Source of the DNA: Anoplopoma fimbria
Taxonomy: Eukaryota > Chordata > Actinopteri > Perciformes > Anoplopomatidae
Assembly: GCF_027596085.1 (NCBI RefSeq)
Contig: NC_072472.1
Coordinates: 24,029,052 to 24,093,051 of the forward strand
DNA length: 64,000 nt
Direction: 5' to 3'
Part shown: in pieces, positions 28,001-64,000 of the stretch
Position numbering within the stretch: the first letter of the stretch is position 1
How the letters are laid out: each line of letters begins with the position of its first letter
Program-made: the position numbers and the translations under genes
Notes under the pieces: model-generated
What the model saw: only the letters and a program-made list of their open reading frames with translations
Databases searched by the model: none
Told to the model about the DNA's origin: nothing

Positions 28001-31000
28001 ATGCGGTAAACAGGCCTCATGCAGAGTATGTGGACAAGACTAAAATTAGCTCTGATTGCACTGCCATAAAGGCTGAGCGCTTGAGTTGTTAATAGTAATG
28101 TCATACGTTTCTGATGCTGGTATATAGACACAGAGGATATGTGTGTCTGATAGATTTCTGTCCACATTTTGTTCAACAACACATCAAAATGTTTAGTCTA
28201 AAAATACGTTATTTTTTCTATGGTTCTGATGGACTTGAACAAATAAGAATGCACCAATCTGAGACAGCATATCACCTAATTCTTGAAAAGAAAGCAAGTA
28301 TGCATAATTCCCAAAATGTCATCAAATCAAGGCATTCTAAACGTCTCCGCTGCACCTACCTTTGTCCAAATATGCATCTTTTCCGGTTGAAGTGTTGCCT
28401 AATTTCAATCTTCAAGCGAAATTGCACACCACACATTCACAGAATTGGCATGCTTGGAAGGCCGTGTGAGACATTCCTGAGTGATATTTCTGAGATGGCA
28501 TCATGACTCATAAACCTGCATTGACATGTAAAGCTGTACTTTAGTTGCAGTCAGCGCCTGAGGATAAATTCTGCTGCAGAGGAAAGTCCATACCGTTGGA
28601 TTTCAAGCATTCCAAAGGTTTACTCAGTGACGTCCTCTGACATCAAAAGGTTGTTTCTGACACTGTGTGTGTGTATGTGTTGGACTGCTAGGTATATTGC
28701 TAGAATTTTACGTCCACTCTACTCTCAGGCATGCTGTCGCTATAGTCCTACTACAGCCGTCACACCCCCGTGTTATTTACGACACACCTGAATGATGCAT
28801 CTCATGGGACACAAAATATGGAAGAAATGGAGAAGCATGACAAGTCATATATGCAGGTCTATAACTCCCCTGCCTTGCTAAGACATGTAGCCACATAAAG
28901 CTCATTTGTGAGTGTTGCACATTCCAAATGATGATTTGTTTGGGACGACAAAAAGTCAGTGATATTTTTCTCGGAAAGTTACTTCCTAAAACAAAAACAA
29001 TTGATTTATGTAGTTGTTGTAGAATTCTTCAACAATAAACACACAACGCGTTTTGGATCTTAACTCTTTGAGAAAGGCGGAAGAGCTACAGATGTGTGTG
29101 TGTTTCGTTGAAGTGCCCTGGCATTGCCACCTGGCACCAGCCATTAGGCTGTCTGCCATGTTGGCACTGTGTGGGAAGGAACAGCAGATGCTCCTGCCTA
29201 ACTATGCTCTGTTAAAATACCCACACTTAATTAGTTCAACACAGTGCAGGGAGATGCGTTTTGTTGCGTCAAATTCAATCTGAGAAATAGTACTTTGTTA
29301 CAGTTAGTTTTACTGATATATTTAAATCATTGTAAGTCTCACAGCAACAGAGGCCAGCCGAGTGCCTGCTGATAAGTTTAGTTAGAAACTCAATCTTTCT
29401 GAATTGACCTAGGGATCTCATTCAAATGAGAGCAATAATGTGTCTCCTTTAAGATGGAGTGAATTATGAACAGCCTGAAGTTGCTGATAAGCTTGTTTGA
29501 TCTTGGCATGCCGAAGCCACAATAAAGGAAACAAAGGCTTTTGGAGCTGGGGCTTTACGGTAACCAGTTATGTGTGTGTGTGTGCGCGCGCTCATATAAA
29601 CGTGTGTGTGGAAAGATATCCACACACATAAAGCTGACATGGATTTATTTTTATATGCCCATCATTTTACTGTTTTATTCTGTTAGACTTTTCTATTATT
29701 TTTGCAAGTGAACTACAATTTACTTTACAACAGTTGGATACTACATATCAAACTGTGTGATACAGTAAACCGTAAGTTTCCTTTGGTAAGCATCTTCCTT
29801 TGTGCCTGCTCACTCCACTGTGGTCCGGTATCACCCCCTGACTGCTACTTACAAAAACAAAGGAGCTTAATGTGATTTTGAATAAAAAAAAAAGGATAGG
29901 GGAAAAAATCCACTTGGTCAGCATAATTTAATGAGACAGAGTGTGAAAGGAACTAAGTGGATAACCAAATGCAGAATGGGCTTGTGGGTGGTGGATGAAG
30001 TCAGTGATATTTCAGCATCCCTCGGTGGTTAGGGAGGGGGGTGGAGTGTGAGTGACAGTAAGGGAGGTGGTGTGTGTGTACGTGGGGGGGGGTTAATGTG
30101 CGAGAAATTTAACCAGCGCCAACGGATTCATCTGTAGTCTATGTACAGCATATGGAAAGATCAGAGAGAGAAAGAGAGGAAGGACAAAAGCAGAGTCATT
30201 ACTTGAACATCAGTCCCCCCGCCTGTTTGGACAGGCAGGATTTGCATGTTGGGTTTTCAGCCAGAGCCCCGAGGCAGGGTGGGGCGGGGTGCGGTGGTTG
30301 GAAAAAGTCGTCTTCATGGTGCTCAGGGTGTGGCTGCTCTGGGAACAGGGCTTCTCCCGACAGGTGTTTCTTAGCACAAGACACCACTGACCCAAGGACA
30401 AAAAAAATCACACAGTAAACCCAAACACCACTTTTTACTTCATAACCACAGAGACCTTATCCAAGGTCGAAAATACCTGGATTATATTATCATAACATCA
30501 TTTTTTTAAACTGTGTAGTGTGTAAAGTATGACATATTTTAAAGGATTTATCTATGAATTTGTGCAAATGTGTGTGAAACAACACTTACAATTTCTTTCA
30601 TGACAAGTTCCCAAAATTTAAATCAAATTAAATGTTAAATATAAGAAGCTTTTTTTAAGTGGTAGAATAATTTTGCAACAATGTTTCACATTATTATTAT
30701 TTATTAATGCTAATACACTATCTAGTTTATGGTAATGGTGTTGCTTATATTTGTCACAAGAGCATAAGTGAAGCTATAGTAATGGTTTAACATGGAATCT
30801 GAAATGGAGATGATGTCAGTGTGGAGAGAGCAAATCAGTAATGTGATAACCATTTGGATGTGAAACATTAGACGGGGAAATCGGAGTTGTGATGGACTCA
30901 GTATCCTTCTTGACCCTCTTTCTCGGCTGACATGTGAGATTCTTTGGAGACCTGAGGGTCAACACCGGCTCCGTGTGGTCAAGACTTATCACATAATGAA

Positions 31001-31020
31001 CAGAACACCAATCCTCTTTT
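25040..31020. other. Intergenic region without recognised genes
   Basis: Only short ORFs without recognised domains. There are small GT-rich patches (28661-28680, 29571-29612) and a G-rich patch (30023-30093). TUBD1, expected here from mammalian synteny, was not recognised. Confidence 0.5.
25448..25473. repeat. 26-bp palindrome
   Basis: Perfect 12-bp arms (ATTACTTTATGA and its complement) flank TG. The centre ATGATGTCAT resembles a CRE/AP-1-like half-site pair, but no function is implied. Confidence 0.85.
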
Positions 31021-31027
31021 AACAGAC

Positions 31028-31033
31028 TTTATT
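31028..31033 (-). terminator. Candidate polyadenylation signal for pri-miR-21 / VMP1 read-through
   Basis: AATAAA on the minus strand (TTTATT on plus), about 0.9 kb after the mir-21 hairpin. Scanning by eye, it is the first canonical AATAAA on this strand after the VMP1 stop. Confidence 0.45.
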
Positions 31034-31325
31034 TATCGTGAAAGCACATGAGAAAACACTACACACATACCTTTAAAATAACCCAGGTACAAATGTATTA
31101 GGCAAGAAATAGAGGCACTAACACATCGAAACATAAACAGAATTTCTAGACAAACATACGCACACACACATTCAGACAGTCATGCCAAAAGGGGGCTCCC
31201 TTATGGAACAGGACATCCTGAAACTGCCAAGAAAAACACTTTCTAAGCCAGTGAGCCATTCCAGTGTTATCCAATGATTTTGCTTTTATGACCAGGAAAA
31301 AGTTTGACCCTTTTGCTCTGTTTTA

Positions 31326-31344
31326 GAAAAAAAAAAAAAAAAAA
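31326..31344. repeat. Poly(A) tract
   Basis: Uninterrupted A run of about 19 bases; a similar run lies at 32094-32113. Confidence 0.9.
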
Positions 31345-31961
31345 TCTAAAATAAAACTGAAGCTTTGCGGCAAAAGTATCCGCTGGTCAAGCAATCATTT
31401 TCAGCTTTGTATAATTACCAATTTGTGGCCCTTAGAAAAACATCCCCTCAAGAGAGTTGTTCCAATAAAATGCAGCCTCCTACAAAAAAGTGCGTATTGA
31501 GCAACAGAAGAAAGTTCTCAGTCAAAGAGAAGAGGGAAGTGTGAAAGGGAAGGGGAGAGCTGGCTGAGCACTGCGTGTACCATACCTAAATCTGGGTGTC
31601 ACAATGTGTTGTGTTGCAATAAGGTGTGTACTGTCTGGATTCTCTGGAAATTCAAGAGAACTGAGCCAACTCACACACACACGTACGCATATACAGAAGT
31701 ACACTATTGACATCACTACATCTGCATTTGCAAACATGCGAAAACTTGGTTCCCCACATAAAACCACATAAAAACCCTCACAGACGTCAGCATGTAGGAA
31801 ATAAACAATAGGCCCCCATGTTTCTGACGTTTCACAAGCGGTTGGGAAGTGGCATCGCAGCACACACCTCTAAAATGGGAACTGATGCTAAGTGAGACAA
31901 AGACAATAACAGAAGGAGGACAAAACAGGATGCTGGTCTGATGAAAGAGCCCGAAATGTCA

Positions 31962-31983
31962 GACAGCCTACAGACTGTTGTCG
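31962..31983 (-). ncRNA. mir21: miR-21-3p region
   Basis: 22 nt on the minus strand starting CGACAACAGTCTGTAGG, matching the known fish miR-21 star strand and pairing with the 5p arm. Confidence 0.9.
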
Positions 31984-31999
31984 CCTTGCAATCTTAACA

Positions 32000-32022
32000 G
32001 CCAACACCAGTCTGATAAGCTA
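32000..32022 (-). ncRNA. mir21: miR-21-5p mature region
   Basis: 23 nt on the minus strand starting TAGCTTATCAGACTGG, identical as far as I recall to the zebrafish mature miR-21. Confidence 0.95.
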
Positions 32023-32336
32023 TCTGACAGGCCGAGAGTGACGGACATGCCTGGGACATACGCATGTACAGAGACGACAACAATGGAAAAAGGAAAAAAA
32101 AAAAAAAAAAAAAGATTCCAAATCCGACTTACCATGACGAAGAAACGAGGAGATGTAAATGTTCTGACTAGAGCTGGTGTAGAGCACAGGGTTCAGCCCG
32201 CTCAACAGTGCCCCTCTGTTTTGAATCTACTCGAGTGATTCGTCTCCTGGCTCTGTGACTGGGGCAGTGCAACGAGTTCATTCGAAGGTTCAGCTGAGGT
32301 AACGGCACAGACGCTTTTCACTGTGCGCTTGAGGGT

Positions 32337-32391
32337 TCTTTTTTTTCTCTCTCCCTCCCTCCCTCTCCCTCTCCCTCTCTCTCTCTCTCCT
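32337..32391. repeat. (CT)n / CCCT-rich polypyrimidine tract
   Basis: Pyrimidine run on plus, i.e. GA-rich on the mir-21 sense strand, about 310 bp upstream of the hairpin. Confidence 0.9.
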
Positions 32392-32919
32392 GCTTGCTTT
32401 AGCGCCCACTGTGCTCAGTCCAGCGTAGCACAGCAGCGGTACAGAGAGGGAGAAGAAAATAGCACATTTCTCTGGCAATTATGAAAATATACCGAGAACC
32501 AGCTGACGTTATCCACTGAGCAAAAAAAAATGAACACTGATCATATAAAATGCAGAGAGACAGCTTGTGTAATGTTAAACATGAGCTTGGCGTCCTCATC
32601 TGAGGTAAAAGGATTTTAAAAAAAAGAAGCTAAATGGACAAGTGAAGACAAAGAAAAATACTTACCATGACACAGCTTGTCTCTTAGTTAAAGGAGCAGC
32701 AACTGTCTGCTATACTAAGACTTCCAGGCGGTCCTAGTCTATTAGTGGAGCCAATATGCCTAAATCCATAAAAGATAAAAGGGAGAGCAACAAATGTGGC
32801 AGCCACGCAAACCCAACCTACTATCTCCCTCTCGCTCCCCGTCTCACACACAGGCACGCGCACACACAGCCTTAGATCTGATTCAATATATGGCTGCATC
32901 TGGTAAAGTAGCCCTGGGC

Positions 32920-32944
32920 TGACTCATGTGCTCTCTTCCTGGAA
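32920..32944 (-). promoter_or_regulatory. AP-1 site next to a STAT/ETS-like site upstream of mir-21
   Basis: TGACTCA (32920-32926) is a perfect AP-1 site, and TTCCTGGAA (32936-32944) fits the STAT consensus TTCN3GAA with ETS GGAA cores. They are nine bases apart and about 0.9 kb upstream of the mir-21 hairpin. In mammals the mir-21 promoter inside VMP1 is known to be driven by AP-1, ETS and STAT3. That this is its fish counterpart is inference. Confidence 0.4.
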
Positions 32945-33725
32945 GCAGAACAATAAGGGCAGACAAAGGAAACAGCAGGGGGATTCACGGCCGATTTATC
33001 ATTTCTCATCCAAAAGTACATTGATGAACTTCACTGCACACACAAAAGAAGTGGTCATCTAAAACACCGCGATCAGTTTGAAACATCATTAACATCTCTA
33101 CAACATCTGACTTAGAACTCTACAATACGTAGAAATGAGATGGCTCCGAAGTGGACAGTCATTTACATGTCTTATCTTACCTCTCAAACAACTCTACAGT
33201 ACAGTAATAAATACAGAATGTCTTCATTATAAACAAAATAATATAGATAATAAATAATTAGGTTATTGAACAAATAACTCACTTCACAATCAAAAGTAAC
33301 AATCCTAGCTTATTCAAATAAAGTGAATTCAAGTGACTCTTCTAGTGGAACAAACAGCAGCTTAAGGCCTCACTGAGGGGAGTTACGGCCAGCAGCTTCT
33401 TCTCATGTGCTCAGGAGCTGATGAAAGCACCAACATGAAAGTTCAAACAACACAACAGCTCACTCACACGCATCCCAACAGGCACCTACCTTGCAGAGAA
33501 AAATTGCGGAAATTACTACCAAATGCAAAGCCTTCAAAAGCAAGTCAATGGAAGTCCAAGTTCAACTTAAACATGTTGCTACAATAACAAGAGGGAAACC
33601 AGATGCAGGCTGATATTTTTCTTCAGATAATAAGCGTGTTATCGGCCAGAATTGAGAGCTAAAATGAGTAAGGGATCGGTGGGAGCTTCTGAAGTTGATC
33701 GTTGGCTGTGATTGCTATCTGGCCT

Positions 33726-62662
<28,937 letters not shown>

Positions 62663-64000
62663 CTGCTCACACAGAACCACAGACACACATGTGGAGATTG
62701 TTAATAACTGCTGCTCAGCCGTTCAAAGTTCACTGTTTACAGTACTCCCTGGTGTTATGTGCTTCTGTATACTGTTTTGGCAACGCAGGCTTCTGTCCCG
62801 ACATGCCAATAAATCCGAAATTAACATAGCTTTAAGAAAGAGGGAGAGAGTTGTTAGTTGTTATGTACAGTGCAGTTTTTATTGGAATCAATATTATTGA
62901 ATTGCATTTTGATTTTATTGCTTTAAAGTATATATTTTCTATGCATTGAGTAGTTTAGTTGGAAAAATGCTAGATTTTTCTTAATATCATGCTATTTTTT
63001 TAACAACCACGTTACAATGGTTCCTGTGGGGTTAATAGAGCAAAAATATCAATATCCACTATCCAAAGGAGCTTTCACTGCTTGACGTCTGGGGTTGTGG
63101 ATCAGAGCACCTAATGGGAATAAAACGGAAAGGATTTACGAGGACGAAAATCCCACAGATTATTAAGCGATCATGGATACATAAAACACAGGGCCAGGGA
63201 AGGTGAAAGACCAGATGCAACTTTTAAACAGCATATCAACACACTGCACCGCTAACTGCTCTGTTCAAATCTACTTTGGACATGTGGAATGCAGTGTTTC
63301 TGGATAATTTAAGAAGTGCTAACAAGCCCCAGGGGTCTAAAGGAACCAAGATATCAATATCTGACAGCCAAAAGGAGCTTGTAGCTATAAAGCGGTGGAG
63401 CTTGTGTGATTGAGGGGGACTTAACAGGAAGAAAGCGGAAGTGATTTGAGGGAAATAAATCCTCAGCACTTGGTCGGTTCACCAAGTTCATACCGCCAAA
63501 ACATGAGGAGAGGGTGAGGGGGTGAGGGCTACAGACTTAATTAACACAATGAAAACAGCCGCCAAGAAATGCTGTGTTTTTGGAGTTGCTCACAGCTCAT
63601 TACTTTAATGTTTCCAGGCACAGGGGGAGAGTAGGGGTGCAAGGGGGTTGAGAGAAGATGCTAAGGATACAGTTTGTGAAGCTACAATTACAGATGGCAT
63701 AAGGATGATTTCAAGCCTCAACACATGTCTTACATCCTCTGATGCACAGCAAATAAAAAATTGCAATTCAGTTGTTTAGGTGGAACCCACATAAAATAAC
63801 AGCTTCAATCTCTCTCCCAGAAGAACATAACTAACTAATCACAGCCACATTACTTGTATGTAGCTGAATTTCTGAGCCAGAAGATGATTAGTGGGTAGTT
63901 AGCAACCATGGCAGCGACAACAAGCCCAAACAATCATTCTCAGGAGGCGGTGCTATCCTAAAAACCTGGCAGACTGCGTCTTTAATCTGGACACCCTGTT
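62663..64000 (-). other. vmp1: VMP1 intron running off the window
   Basis: No VMP1-like exon or other gene was recognised here. Confidence 0.6.

Larger units (their letters stand above)
31957..32029 (-). ncRNA. mir21: mir-21 precursor hairpin
   Basis: On the minus strand the precursor reads TGTCAGA, the 5p mature arm, a loop of about 16 bases, the 3p arm and TCTGACA, forming a long stem. The 5p arm has the miR-21 seed AGCTTAT and the fish-type 3' part (CTGGTGTTGGC) instead of the mammalian CTGATGTTGA. miR-21 is a conserved microRNA induced by growth and stress signals. Its position 1.7 kb downstream of the VMP1 stop, on the same strand, is the conserved vertebrate location. Confidence 0.97.

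Noticed and set aside
27811..28506. Cluster of 80-130 codon ORFs
   Set aside because: No recognisable domain, no splice support, both strands open by chance.

Overview
This is a nuclear genomic window from a ray-finned fish, almost certainly a teleost. The evidence is a set of vertebrate genes with short GT-AG introns, teleost-type retroelement debris, very many CA/GT microsatellites, and a miR-21 whose sequence is the fish form rather than the mammalian one. All gene models were built by reading exons and splice sites by eye and checking that the reading phase stays continuous.

Layout. Positions 1-9.3 kb hold no recognisable host gene. They contain a gypsy-type integrase relic, two large perfect-arm palindromes, a 12-bp minisatellite, the 5' end of an endogenous retrovirus (LTR, proline-type primer-binding site, leader) and the 3' end of a LINE. 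RNFT1 follows on the plus strand (9563-12590, 9 coding exons, 426 aa, multi-pass ER membrane RING E3 ligase). Tail-to-tail with it is RPS6KB1 on the minus strand (16013-23992, 15 coding exons, 501 aa, p70 S6 kinase), which is complete from the TOS motif to the C-terminal RMNL. From about 24.3 to 31.9 kb I see a LINE fragment just upstream of RPS6KB1 and otherwise only non-coding DNA. From 31.9 kb to the right edge lies the VMP1/mir-21 locus on the minus strand. The last six coding exons of VMP1 (212 aa) are spread over 29 kb with very large introns, and the mir-21 hairpin sits 1.7 kb downstream of the VMP1 stop codon. The 5' half of VMP1 lies beyond position 64000.

The order VMP1 - mir-21 - RPS6KB1 - RNFT1, with RPS6KB1 and RNFT1 convergent, is the vertebrate synteny known from human 17q23. 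TUBD1, which lies between mir-21 and RPS6KB1 in human, was not found here. The genes touch ER/autophagy membrane biology (VMP1, RNFT1) and mTORC1 output (RPS6KB1), but they are not an operon-like system.

No unmistakably new biological system was found. The most interesting signals are: the lack of any canonical polyadenylation signal between the VMP1 stop and mir-21, with AP-1/STAT-like and repeated splice-donor motifs in the gap; four exact copies of the erythropoietin-type hypoxia element core in RPS6KB1 intron 1; a LINE tail ending a few bases from an RPS6KB1 splice donor; an RNFT1 upstream ORF whose stop overlaps the main start; closely abutting or overlapping convergent 3' ends of RNFT1 and RPS6KB1; and several long, almost perfect palindromes.
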